From Chiridota heheva (Eukaryota > Echinodermata > Holothuroidea > Apodida > Chiridotidae): a stretch of DNA of 64,000 nt. The notes under the pieces are model-generated. The model made no database searches. It saw only the letters and a program-made list of their open reading frames with translations, and was not told the origin of the DNA. Position 1 is the first letter of the stretch, and every line of letters starts with the position of its first letter. Made by a program: the position numbers and the translations under genes. The stretch lies in the NCBI GenBank assembly GCA_020152595.1, contig JAIGNY010001488.1:576501-640500 (forward strand). The letters are read 5' to 3'. This document shows positions 1 through 11,041 of this stretch, one piece after another.

Positions 1-1427
1 TGAGCACTTCACCGTGTTCAAGCATGAGCACTTCACGTGTTCAAGCATGAGCACTTCACCGTGTTCAAGCATGAGCACTTCACCATGTTCAAGCATGAGC
101 ACTTCACCGTGTTCAAGCATGAGCACTTCACCGTGTTCAAGCATAATCACTTCACCGTGTTCCAGCATGAGCACTTCACTGTGTTCAAGCATGAGCACTT
201 CACCATGTTTAAGCATGAGCACTTCACCGTGTTCAAGCATGAGCACTTCACCGTGTTCAAGCATAATCACTTCACCGTGTTCCAGCATGAGCACTTCACC
301 GTGTTCAAGCATGAGCACTTCACCATGTTTAAGCATGAGCACTTCACCGTGTTCAAGCATGAGCACTTCACCGTGTTCAAGCATAATCACTTCACCGTGT
401 TCAAGCATGAGCACTTCACCATGTTTAAGCATGAGCACTTCACCGTGTTCAAGCATGAGCACTTCACGTGTTCAAGCATAATCACTTCACCGTGTTCCAG
501 CATGAGCACTTCACCGTGTTCAAGCATGAGCACTTCACCGTGTTCAGCATGAGCACTTCACGTGTTCAAGCATGAGCACTTCACGTGTTCAAGCATAATC
601 ACTTCACCGTGTTCAAGCATGAGCACTTCACGTGTTCAAGCATGAGCACTTCACCGTGTTCAAGCATGAACACTTCACGTGTTCAGCATGAGCACTTCAC
701 CGTGTTCAAGCATAATCACTTCACCGTGTTCAAGCATGAGCACTTCACCGTGTTCAAGCATGAGCACTTCACCGTGTTCAAGCATAATCACTTCACCGTG
801 TTCAAGCATGAGCACTTCACCGTGTTCAAGCATGAGCACTTCACCGTGTTCAAGCATGAGCACTTCACCGTGTTCAAGCATGAGCACTTCACCGTGTTCA
901 AGCATGAGCACTTCACCGTGTTCAAGCATGAGCACTTCACCGTGTTCAAGCATGAGCACTTCACCGTGTTCAAGCATGAGCACTTCACCGTGTTCAAGCA
1001 TGAGCACTTCACCGTGTTCAAGCATAATCACTTCACCGTGTTCCAGCATGAGCACTTCACGTGTTCAAGCATGAGCACTTCACCGTGTTCAAGCACTTCA
1101 CGTGTTGAGCACTTCACCGTGTTCAAGCATGAGCACTTCACCGTGTTCAAGCATGAGCACTTCACCGTGTTCAAGCATGAGCACTTCACCGTGTTCAAGC
1201 ATGAGCACTTCACCGTGTTCAAGCATGAGCACTTCACCGTGTTCAAGCGTGTTGAGCACTTCACCGTGTTCAAGCATAAGCACTTCACCGTGTTCAAGCA
1301 TGAGCACTTCACCGTGTTCAAGCATGAGCACTTCACCGTGTTCAAGCATGAGCACTTCACCGTGTTCAGCATGAGCACTTCACCGTGTTCCAGCATGAGC
1401 ACTTCACCGTGTTCAAGCATGAACATC
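1..1427. repeat. 24-bp minisatellite array (about 59 units)
   Basis: The array starts before the window edge and consists of a 24-bp unit, core GTTCAAGCATGAGCACTTCA plus CCGT. Some units are 23 bp (one C lost) and a few are shorter fusions such as 1093-1110. The unit length is a multiple of three, so two of the three plus-strand frames and two minus frames stay open for long distances; the plus frames would encode octapeptides VFKHEHFT or SSMSTSPC. The 23-bp units shift the frame repeatedly, which argues against a maintained coding sequence. A GAG-to-AAT unit variant recurs at 142, 262 and 382, showing a 120-bp (five-unit) higher-order period at the left end. Confidence 0.95.
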
Positions 1428-2104
1428 TTATGTGAAAGAGGACAGTGTAAAGAACAAAATGGTGTAAATAATGGGTAAGTCTATTTCTGTTATAATTTGA
1501 TTGAGGGTATAAAAAAATATACTCCATCTTTTCGTCAGAAACTGCATGTGCGTCACAATTTAAATAGTATACTTTTGATAAAAAAAAAAAAAAAATTTTT
1601 TTTTTTTTGTGTACATAATTGGTTCATGTAATAATGCACGATGGATTTAAATATCACAGATCGCGAAAGAACCATTCCACACCGTGGTCTCATTACATAT
1701 ATCTTTGTCAAGTTATACTTGTTTCAGGTAAAAGCATAGCTCCCTTTTATCAAATGTTATAAAGTCAAAACTTTTACGTGATTCACACGAACAGTGATGG
1801 CGTCACCGCAGGGAGGGGAAGGAAGCACCCCATTTTTCCGCTTCTTAAAAATCATATTAGCTACTTAAAAACAATAGCATTTACTAATAGTTTCTTTCTT
1901 GTGATGTAGGCCAATGGATGGTTCCACCAAATAGCAGAAGTCATCTCAACCCAGGTTTCAGTTGTTTCATATCCCCGCTCATATCACATAATGCTTATGG
2001 TATCGTTTAACAGAACTAACAGTTAGCAGTTATTTAGTTTCAAAATATTCTGACGAAAATTCGCTTTGGGGCAAAGTCATCACCAAATGGGGGTGATATG
2101 TATA
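1428..2104. other. Non-coding stretch after the minisatellite
   Basis: I see no gene. The last repeat unit runs into a short open segment ending at a donor-like GGGTAAGT around 1470-1478, which could be chance. An A-run followed directly by a T-run lies at about 1580-1608. Confidence 0.6.
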
Positions 2105-2610
2105 AAGGTCATCACCAAACAGTCGGGGAGAATCATGGACTTTTCGTGTAATAAGAAAATACACCAAAACTTGGAACTTCGTATTCATTAAGATCCGTGG
2201 AGGTCGCCATTTCAACTTGTGATAACGTTATATCAATGGGATTTTTGCTAAGAGTACGGTATTATTTGTGTAATGTAACGTATGATGCATGTACACGGTA
2301 TCAGTGATGACTAAGCCAACACAGAGTCATGTGTCGAGAGGGCTGTTCAAAAGGTCAACGGAAGTTTTTGTTATTTTATCAAAAAGTCCACGGTGAAATT
2401 GAAAAGTCCACGGTCAAATCTAATGAATATTCATTTGATATCGGTTTTTCATTTCAAAAATACCTCTGCATTCTCATTAAAAATCCCCATCGACTTAACG
2501 TTATCACTAGTTATCCATTCCATGATGGATTGTGTAATAAATACAAAGCCGAAAGTTTTGGTGTATTTATTATTACACCAAAAGTCCAAGATTCTCCCGG
2601 ACTGCCAAAC
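2105..2610. repeat. Imperfect inverted repeat, probable palindromic element
   Basis: The left arm (about 2107-2255) and right arm (about 2470-2607) match as reverse complements in two blocks. One contains AAGTTTTGGTGTAT with TTATTACACNAAAAGTCCA and GATTCTCCC; the other contains AAAATCCCCAT and AACGTTATCAC. The arms are diverged and no target-site duplication is evident. It resembles an old non-autonomous foldback DNA element. Short open frames inside it are by-products of the arms. Confidence 0.5.
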
Positions 2611-2871
2611 TTGGCAATATTTAACCATATATACTCATTTTGTACAGCTTATTGCCCGAATATGTAAAACATATTGTATACTTGTGCATCACGCTACTTA
2701 CATTTTACGGAATTTCTACAGGGTGAGTTGCCCCTGACCCCAACTGAATACTCAACTGGTTATGTATATGGTTATAGAACGAAATAAATGTTCCTATACG
2801 TCACACGTTTATTTAAAAATAGCATAAAAACTTAATTTCTTGATTTTCGAATAATCTTCTCTTCAGGAACC

Positions 2872-3201
2872 ATGCGAGATGTTTGCTCTACCTTGTTCTG
2901 CCTGGCTCAAAAATGCTCCGCAAATGTCATTCCACGCTTCGACGCCCTAGAAAATGTTTCAAAATTCACCACTCCCGCAAAGTGGGATATCATCGAAAAC
3001 ACCATGACCGGTCAAGTACATATTTGCAGGAGGATGAGAGAGGTCGCGATTGCTTCTGGTGAACAACTTTACGTCGTAGGAAATGGAAAAGCTATCAAGA
3101 TCGAGAAAGCATTCCAGCCAATAATTATCACGTATACACATGTTGGTCAAATGATGTTTAAGAATCTTCAATTCAATTGGGAGCCAGTGAAGGAATTCTA
3201 A
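2872..3201 (+). CDS. Unrecognised 109-codon open segment, exon-like at its 5' side
   Basis: A pyrimidine-rich stretch ending CTCTTCAG at about 2866 precedes an open frame with an ATG at 2872 and a stop at 3201, giving 109 codons. I do not recognise the protein; residues read around the middle include WDIIENTMTGQVHICRRM. The last 15-20 codons (from about 3150) are the antisense of the LINE reverse-transcriptase fragment that follows, so at most the first 90 codons could be an original exon, cut by that insertion. It may equally be a chance open frame. Confidence 0.25.
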   Translation: MRDVCSTLFCLAQKCSANVIPRFDALENVSKFTTPAKWDIIENTMTGQVHICRRMREVAIASGEQLYVVGNGKAIKIEKAFQPIIITYTHVGQMMFKNLQFNWEPVKEF

Positions 3202-3480
3202 AAGTGGGGTAGCATGGTCTCTTTTACGTTTCATATAAACTAGACGAGCACTGTTATTCTGCACAAGTTCAAGTTTGCGAGTAACACATTTGGGAAGGCC
3301 AATTAATAAACTGTTAACATAATCAAGACGAGATGTTACGATCGCATTAACCAGAGTGGCGGTAGCATCTAAAGTAAGGAATTGACGTATATGAGCAATT
3401 TGACGTAGATGTGAATAGCAAGATTTAACAACACTGTTTACCTGTGGAACCAAGTTAAAATCAGTCAAACATTGCCCCGA
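3140..3480 (-). mobile_element. CR1/L2-like LINE fragment, reverse transcriptase C-terminal part
   Basis: Read on the minus strand from about 3470 to 3150, the translation contains the hallmark series of CR1/L2 reverse-transcriptase ends: VVKSCYSHLRQIAHIRQFLT, VNAIVTSRLDYVNSLL, GLPK, LVQNNSARLV and LLEFLHWLPIELKI. This is the thumb/connection region following the palm. The 5' and 3' portions of the element are missing, so it is a dead fragment. The sequence below about 3150 on the same strand no longer resembles the family. Confidence 0.85.
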
Positions 3481-6040
3481 TGTTGCGTGCTAATTGACTG
3501 GCCTTAACATAAGTATTACCTATCTTTACTTTTGAGATGTGTGACAATGCTTTTTTATACAGAATGTTGTTTTTTCCCAATCAAATTATCGCGTATAACT
3601 TTAAGCTCACATTTTTGTTCATCAGTTTTTGTGCTTAACTCATATAAACAATGCAAAGGCAGAACAAAATATTTTTTCTATCTGGTGTTTCAATATCTCC
3701 TGATCTATTCAACTGGTGCAATCAACAAAGAGAAAGTTGATCCAATGTGTGTTTGTCAGTAGTAAGCACACATCGTCGGTTATTCCTACACGAGAACGCT
3801 TCCCCGCCCATTTTCTCCAATAAAATACATGCATCGTTGAATTTGTGCGGTCTTACTATTTTGCAGACTGCAATTTGCAGACTAGTACTTCCAAAATGCA
3901 ACACTTGTGGAGAGGGCAGTTTTTCCTATACTCCTCTGTATGATTTTAATGAGACTTGTATTTTACACCACCAACATATTAAGTGCATAGTCAGATCAGA
4001 GAGCGTGACGTCATTCGCCCTATACTACGTATAGGCCAAAGGCCAAGAGACGGCTCACAGTGTTACGAAATCGTGATACTTTTAGAGTCAATCATTTGAA
4101 AAATAGAAAATAACAAAGAAATGTGTAAATTAAGCACTCGACGCAAATTGTTTTAAAATTTTGTTATTACAGAATTAATTTTATCGTAACTTTTTGTGCA
4201 CTTTTAGTTAATTAAACTAATATTTTTATATGTCATTAATATAAAAACTTTTGATTTTGACGTCATCCAGGGTACGGGCGCGGTCAGTACGGTATACCAT
4301 GCCGATATTGTTTGTCTGAACATGACAGATTGAAACATTAAACTTAAAAGCATTTTTAAGGAATTACTGCCTAGCCTTATCGATGCCGTTATACATTACG
4401 CCAAGGCCCTTGCCTAGTTGGTGAAGGTCGGCCAACACCGTAGGTCTATTAATCAATAATAATTTAACGTGATGATTATTGCTGTCGGACGTTTAATAAA
4501 GGCTAGGCTAGCCAAATGCGTACGTAGTCAGACATCTGTGGACCTAGACTGCTTAAGATTTGCAATGTATATTAACTTACATGTACTTTTACTTTGTTTT
4601 ATACACACCTATCTGCCAGTTTGTCAGCTTGTTTAGACTTTGTTTGATGGGTGTTTTGTTGATAGGCACATGCCAACTATAAAACTAATGAGGCCTATAT
4701 TGGTCTCATGCACACCCCACCCTAGCTAACAATTGTACTGCTGCATTTAAAGAATGTGACTAATACCTAACCCCACCGCAGAACATGTATAAATGATCTG
4801 AAACCATCTTTTTTTGAGTCTGTGGGAAAATGGAGATGGTCTCTCAATAACAAAACAGCAAAGAACAAATTGTAACGAAATAAAAAGTAATATTATAAGC
4901 TTGAAATGAGCATGTTGTTACAAATTATAATTATCAAATCGATGAGGCTTGAAGCTTTCTCACATCAAAGGGTAGTAGATCTATCGTACTCAGTGGCAAT
5001 AAAGCTTTTTGATTAACAGATTTAAAGGCCATTGCAATAAACCTTTTCTCCCGTCTGCTTTGAATAACTGAATAAAAAAGCCCGCGGCTATTGTTTAAGA
5101 CAAAATTAGGTGGCTTTAATTCTGAAGTACATTTATTCCTTAGCTTTACGAGTGAGCTTTTGTTCGAGTTGCATTTTGAATAAATTAGTAAACATTTGAA
5201 GAAAGCGCCCCTTGAAACACATACCTGGTATTACCAGGGATCTGTTATTTGCCTCTGGTATTACGCAATCATTCGGCCACACAGGTACTTAGACAACTCG
5301 ACAAAAAATGCTGTAATTTTGAAATTACAAACTTCAGATTACATGGGAATCTTAATTGTATATCGATTTCAGAAGACAAAAAATGAATGATATTTAGTGA
5401 CGACAGAGCTTATTGAGCCAACTGAATACACTCATTTTATGTAGGTTTGATAATTAGAAGCTTGGTGTATGCATGTGGTGTCAATACTGATTTTCTCAAC
5501 TTCAGCCTGTGCAGTATTTTCACTATTCTTCTAAAATAATTTATGGGGTTAAATACATTTATATTTGCTTATACTGCTAAAGTACCATTTTATCAGAGAT
5601 TACTTATCCCAAATAGCAAATCTCTGGCGTCATGTACTTCCCGTAAACACATTGTTGCTTTGTAGGCGTATTGGTATGAATTTTTATCAGCATGAACTAT
5701 GGATTGGACAAAATTTTAAGTTGAGATTATTTTGGTAATTTACTACGATAGCAATTTAATGAATTATGCCAATTAAATTTACACGAATTCAAACATAACG
5801 AAAAATATTCATTTTGTTTTTAAGGACCTGGGATGAATCTGGCAGGAAATCACATTCAGATGGTGAGAAAAACACTGACTCGTAGTGTGAGAATGAACCA
5901 AAACACTGAAAATAAAAATTGCCCTGGAAAATCACGTAATACATAAAATAGTCTAAAACTTTGCATAATAACGGTTGATAATCATGTACCAGTTGTATAA
6001 ATATGTAGAATACTTTAGCTTATTGTATGGCATATGATGG
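3481..6040. other. AT-rich intergenic DNA without recognisable genes
   Basis: No open frame in this stretch looks like a protein family, and base composition is uniformly AT-rich. A possible small TTAA-bounded palindrome lies at about 5022-5116 (AAAGGCCATTG against AGGTGGCTTTAA), too weak to call separately. Confidence 0.6.
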
Positions 6041-6045
6041 TTTGG

Positions 6046-8703
6046 TTTGGTTTGGTTTGTTGATGTTTAACGGCACCGCGACAGTCAGAGTCAAATGTGC
6101 CAAGTGGATGTTTATAAATAATGGTGTAAGAGTAAGGATAATGAAGAGATGGAAGGTTTGTTATGGAGATAAAGGGGAAAGGCTGAATGTGGGAGAAAAG
6201 GTTTAGGTAAAAAGAAAAGGTAGTGTAAAGTTAGGTGTAGAAGAGGAGGAGATTATATGTGGTGGAAGAGGTGGGCCGAGTTGCGGAGGACGTTGATGTT
6301 TGAGAAAGAATTGTTTTTGAATAGGTCCGAGATTGAAGAGAGTAAGGAGAGAAGAGATCTGGTAGAGGGGACAGGTTGAGAAAATATGCTTGATGGAAAG
6401 ATCGATGCTGCAAGTGGGGCAAAGAAGGGCAGGGGAGCTGGATAAGAGATGGGGGTGAGTAAGAGAGGAGTGGCCGAGGCGAATGCGGATGACAACGATG
6501 TCTTCCCTGCGGTTGCGACTATACAGAGGGGTGTTGGTCCCGGTTTTGGGTTTGATGGTGTGAAGTTTATTGCTGGTTTTGTAATTCCAGGAGTTTTGCC
6601 AGGTCTTGTTGATGTAGTTGAAACGACGGAGGTCTGAGTGTAGTATAGGAAAAGGAGAGATGTTATTTGACAGAGCTTTGATGTCGGCTCTCCCGTTGCC
6701 AGGGATGCCGACGTGGCTGGGGAGAAAAGAGTGTGGAGTTTGTTGAGGATTTGTAGAATGAGAGGGTTGGGCCAGAGCATGTTGAGGATGCCAGTGAGGA
6801 CGGATTTAGAGTCATAGAAGATAACGAAACGGGGGCGGAAAAAGAGATCTATGAAGTTTAAGGCTAGGAGGATGGCCTTCGCCTTGGCAGAGTAGATAGA
6901 GGTGCCGTCAGGTAAGCTTGAGGAGAGGGTGAGGCCAGGACAGGCGGCGGCGGCTGCAGAGGAGCCTTCCCGAGTGCAGCCATCGGTGAAGAGGAAGGAG
7001 TATAGTCATGGAAATGTCTACTGAGTTTACAGTATTTAGAGTGGAAGAAGGCTGGGTTGTGGAGAGCATTCGTGAAGGAAGAAAGACAAAGGTAAACCTG
7101 GGAGAAGGGGGAGGGGGAGAATAGTCCAGGTTGATTTAGGTGGGATGGTGTCTGGCAATCGAGAAAATGTTGATGTTGGCTTAGGAGAAGTAGGAGTGCA
7201 TTCGGATCCCGAAAAGTAGGGGATGCGTTTGTTGAAATTGCAGAGGTTGTTGAAGGAGGGAGGGTGGATGGAGTGGAAGCAAGGGTTTCGTAAATCGGTG
7301 AGGATGCGGAGAGCAAAGGAGAGGAAACATTCGTGCACCGGACGTCGAAGGGAAGCTCGTTGGCTTCGACGTGGAGACTGGTGATAGGAGAGGTGTGAGT
7401 GGCACCAAGGCAAAGCCTTAGGGCAGTGTTCTCAGTGACCTCCAGGTGTTTCAAGTAGAATTTGCGGGCGGAGGCTAAGATGGAATTGTCATAGTCCATC
7501 CTGGATCTGAGGAGGGAGCAGTATAAAATGAGCAGGGTGAGATGATTTTTTCCTACTGTGGTGTAGCGGTTATCATACCTGTCTACAAACCACGAGGCCC
7601 CGGGTTCAATCCTGGGGTGGGTAGACACGCCAGTGCACCATAACTGGTTATCAAAGGCCGTGGACATTGACTTGGTTGTCGATGTTATGTCTGTCCGTAC
7701 GTCGTACCTGTGTTCTCGTCCGGGTCGTATTAAGCGTTTCGTGATAGCATTTGTACTGTCATAACCGAATACGCAGGCGACGACCCCGTCATTGTAATTG
7801 TGTGTTCAACTCTCTCTCTCTGATTTTTTCCCAGCCAGTGCTTGAAAGGACCTTAATGATTTTGTGGCTTTTGGCTTTGAGGGTATTGATGTGGGAGAGA
7901 TAGGAAAGTTTAGAATCGAGAGTGATTCCGAGGAATCAAGAAATGTCTTTACTGGGGATTATGGAATCTTTGAGACGGAGATTGGGGTGGAGGAGGAAGG
8001 AGTTGTTGTTGTCGAAATGGATGAGAAGAGTTTTGTCTTTTGAGAAGTTTAAACCTGTTAGAGTCGCTCCAGTGAACCAGACTGTCCAAACAGTGTTGCG
8101 GGTTATTTTGGAGAGTATGGAGGCATGGGGAGGATGCGTAGATAATGAAATCGTGGACATAAAAGGAGCTTTTGATGTTGGGGTGAGAGTTTTGGTGGTG
8201 CTGTTAATTTTGAGGTTAAAGAGAGTGGGGAGAGGATAACGCCTTGGGGGACACTCAGATGTTGAGTGTACCTTTAGGAATAGGTGTTTCCAATGCGTAC
8301 TCTGAAGTGGCGGGAGTGGAGGAAGTTCTGTATGAAGGTGGGGAGGAGGCCTCTAAGGCCGGAGGAGTGAAGGTCTCTGAACACACCATACCGCCAAGTG
8401 GTGTCAAAGGCCTTTTCGATGTCGAAGAAGATTGCGATGGCGTAATGATTCCTAATGAAGGCTTCACGGATGAAGGTGTCGAGTTTGAGGACATGTTCCA
8501 GGCAGTTTTTTTTTTCTGAAACCATTTTGAGTAGGGGAAAAGATGTAGTTCCTCTCGAGGTACCAGCAGAGCCTGTAGTTGACCATACGTTTCATGATCT
8601 TACAGAGGCAGGAGGTAAGAGCAATGGGTCGGTAGTTTTTTGGGTTGGATCTGTCTTTGTTAGTTTTGGAAATTGGGGTGATGGCCTCCCTCCAGGTGGT
8701 ATT
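6046..8703 (-). mobile_element. Jockey-like non-LTR retrotransposon, 5'-truncated, with RT and RNase H remnants
   Basis: Transcribed from 8703 towards 6046. The translation first gives reverse-transcriptase motifs (NPKNYRPIALTSCLCKIM, then AIAIFFDIEKAFDTTWRYG, then LRGLLPTFIQNFL), later an RNase H-like region (YDSKSVLTGILNML), then IPGNG and LRLGHSSLTHSHLL, and a C-rich tail (CPTCS..IKHIFSTCPLY). The 3' end near 6046-6080 reads GGTGCCGTTAAACATCAACA followed by CAAAC-type repeats; the same tail occurs on the three sense copies inside SIAE. Frameshifts and stops break all domains and the endonuclease part is missing. A SINE interrupts it at 7554-7820. No flanking duplication was found. Confidence 0.85.
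7554..7820 (+). mobile_element. tRNA-derived SINE nested in the LINE, with target-site duplication
   Basis: The 5' head GTGGTGTAGCGGTTATCA resembles an RNA polymerase III A box and CGGGTTCAATCCTGG a B box, as in a tRNA. A central domain follows (AACTGGTTATCAAAGGCCGT), and the element ends in a TC-dinucleotide tail. It is flanked by an 11-bp direct repeat TGATTTTTTCC at 7543-7553 and 7821-7831, so both ends are defined. It must be younger than the LINE it splits. A close relative lies at about 28367-28615. Confidence 0.9.
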
Positions 8704-9430
8704 CTATAGAAAGATTACATGCAAACTTCAACCAGTGTTCTATATAGGCCTATCCATACTTGCACAATGGCACTAACGTGCAACAATGAAAATTGATAAT
8801 GCTATTCAGAGGAGAAAAACATTTTTCCTTCAACATTTAATTTACTTCTGATACTGACAATTTATATACCCTTGTTGTACAACTGTTCCAGACAATAATA
8901 AAAATATGAAGAATTCACAACCTAAAATTGATTAAAAACAATCCCAATGCAAAGTAGGCCAACATGTAGTGCCACTTGAATTTTGTTAACAGAAATTATA
9001 AATGAAACACTCAATAGGAAAAATGAAAACACATATAAACAGGAAAAGTTTTCACAACCACTCAGACAGTCAGATCATATTTAAGTCCTAAAGTTAAGGC
9101 CTAAACTAGCAGATAATCTGCAGTCTAGATATCTTGGTCTTGAAGTATTTCCTCATTGTCTAATACGGTATTTCAATACAATTATAAAAAGACGTCATAC
9201 CAACTTGCAACACGGCGGCAACACTCTAGGTTGACATTGAAACTAACCTGATTGTTAATAGTATCCTGTAAATATAGAACCTAGATCCATGGTTGATTTT
9301 TAAGTATGGACAAACTATTCTCATTTTCACAACAGACCTTGCTTACACTTCAACTTAGATAATGATTAAAAAATCACTGGTTTTCAATTCAATCATTATT
9401 CAATCAATTATTATTTTGGTCAGAACAATT
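8704..9430. other. Intergenic DNA
   Basis: I see no gene, repeat array or recognisable element in this AT-rich stretch. Confidence 0.55.
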
Positions 9431-10180
9431 TAGCTTTTGAAAACTGCATGAATGGTTTAAATCTTGGTTGTGCTGATCAAGAAAGGGATCTAGGTGTTGT
9501 CATTAATAGCAATCTGAAGCCTTCTGAATAGTGTGCTTTAGCAGCTGCAAGGCAAATAGGATGCTTGGTTTAATTAGAAGAATTTTTTGTATTTTTTTGG
9601 TAGAAAGGTTGTTCTCAATTTGTATAAGCAGTTAGTCAGGCCTAACCTTGAGTATGCTATTCAGGCTTGCAGTCCCTTTTATGAGAAGGGTAAGTTCACT
9701 GTGGAGCAGGTTCAGCAAAAAGCCACTAGACTTATTCCCGAAGTAAGGAATCTCTCTTATGAATCTAGGTTGCGAATTCTTGGTTTGACCACGCTTGAGT
9801 TGAAAAGAGTACGTGGCGATATGATTCAGGTTTTTAAGTTCCTATCTGGTAGTGGTGCTTTGACTTCCTATTAATTCTTGCATGTTTCAGCCAATCCTCA
9901 TGTGACACGTGGTAACAGTTTGAAGTTGATCAAAGAGTACTCACGGATAGGTATTTGGCGGTTTAGCTTTTCACAAAGAATTGTTAATGAATGGAATGGT
10001 TTGCCTGAGTGGGTAGATAGCTCCAATACTGTTCACAATTTCAAAGTCATTGATAAGTTCTTTACTAACTCCGGGCGTCTTTAATTTTTTGTTTGTTTTT
10101 GTGGAGGTGGTGGTGTTAGTTTGGGATTTTCATGGGGTGACTAAGTTTTCTTAGCCCTAAATCTTGTTATGTTATGTTAA
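9431..10180 (+). mobile_element. CR1-like LINE 3' end (RT C-terminus)
   Basis: Two adjacent open segments (9587-9874 and 9878-10084) separated by a stop read as the end of a CR1 reverse transcriptase: LYKQLVRPNLEYAIQACSPF, VEQVQQKATRLIPEVRNLSY, LELKRVRGDMIQVFKFLSG, then RIGIWRFSFSQRIVNEWNGL and HNFKVIDKFF. Upstream at 9431-9530 a further diverged part (CADQERDLGVVINSNLKPSE) belongs to the same protein. The remainder of the RT and the endonuclease are absent. This is a 5'-truncated, inactivated copy, of a different family from the fragment at 3140-3480. Confidence 0.9.
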
Positions 10181-10614
10181 TCACTATTACAATACAATTC
10201 CAATATGCTTATGGTGAACAATCATTTTGATTCAATGCTGCACATATTAAAACAAATAAAATGACTGCTACTACTCATGGGCCTGAGGCTAGGTTAGAGT
10301 AATAAATAAGACGGATACAAAATCAATTGAATGATCCTAGCTACCACACTAACTTACTCTTGATCGCGATAAAAATCCACATAAAATTTATTGCTAATCT
10401 CTGTAATGGTGGCCTTTTTCAACTCCAAAATACTGTCACTAATCGCCAACGGACCCATACAAATTATTTGCTGGCAGAAAGCTAACTGCGATGTCTAATG
10501 AATCATCGATAAATTTAGCCTAAATCTGGAGAAATCCAGTCCGGGGTTCGGTATGAATTTTGTCAAAAAATTAGGTCAATATTGAAGTACACAAATTGAA
10601 ACGACAATTATGCA

Positions 10615-11041
10615 AAATTCCTCTTTTTAAATTGTATGTTTTATTCTGCACACCCGCACCCAGTTCATCAACACATTATATGTGATATGTCTCGGAATTC
10701 GTTTCGGAGTCAGTTCCCAGCCTCTCGTTAATGTAAACTGTGACGTCATTCTCTTCAACCAGGACCTGCGCCCACTTTCAAAACTATTGCTTGCCTTTTT
10801 ACTAATACAACGTTGTCAGGTGACACTCAACGTGATAAAAAATGTGTCATCAAGTGATTTGTTCCGCGAAATTTTGAAAGTGGGCGCAGGTCCTGGTTGA
10901 AGAGAATGACGTCACAGTGCCTCATTAACGGGAGGCTGGGAACTGACTCCGAAACGAATTCCGATACATATCACATACAATGTGTTGATGAACTGGGTGC
11001 GGGTGTGCAGAATAAAACATACAATTTAAAAAGAGGAATTT
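10615..11041. repeat. Long inverted repeat: about 170-bp arms, 88-bp loop
   Basis: The left arm 10615-10783 and right arm 10872-11041 are near-perfect reverse complements, from AAATTCCTC/GAGGAATTT at the outside to CACTTTCAAAA/TTTTGAAAGTG at the loop. Only a handful of mismatches are visible. No transposase and no clear flanking duplication are seen. It could be a foldback/MITE element or a recent local inverted duplication, and a transcript would fold into a roughly 170-bp hairpin. Open frames within it reflect the arms. Confidence 0.9.

Noticed and set aside
1..1427. CRISPR array
   Set aside because: The units are contiguous with no unique spacers, and the DNA is clearly from an animal.
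14..1478. Long open frames in the first minisatellite as a repetitive secreted protein gene
   Set aside because: Both strands are open in two frames because the unit is 24 bp without stops in them. Frequent 23-bp units shift the frame and no start, signal peptide or flanking exon is convincing.
7554..7630. Functional tRNA gene
   Set aside because: The A and B boxes sit within a 267-bp element that has a tail and target-site duplication and a second genomic copy, so it is a SINE head rather than a tRNA gene.
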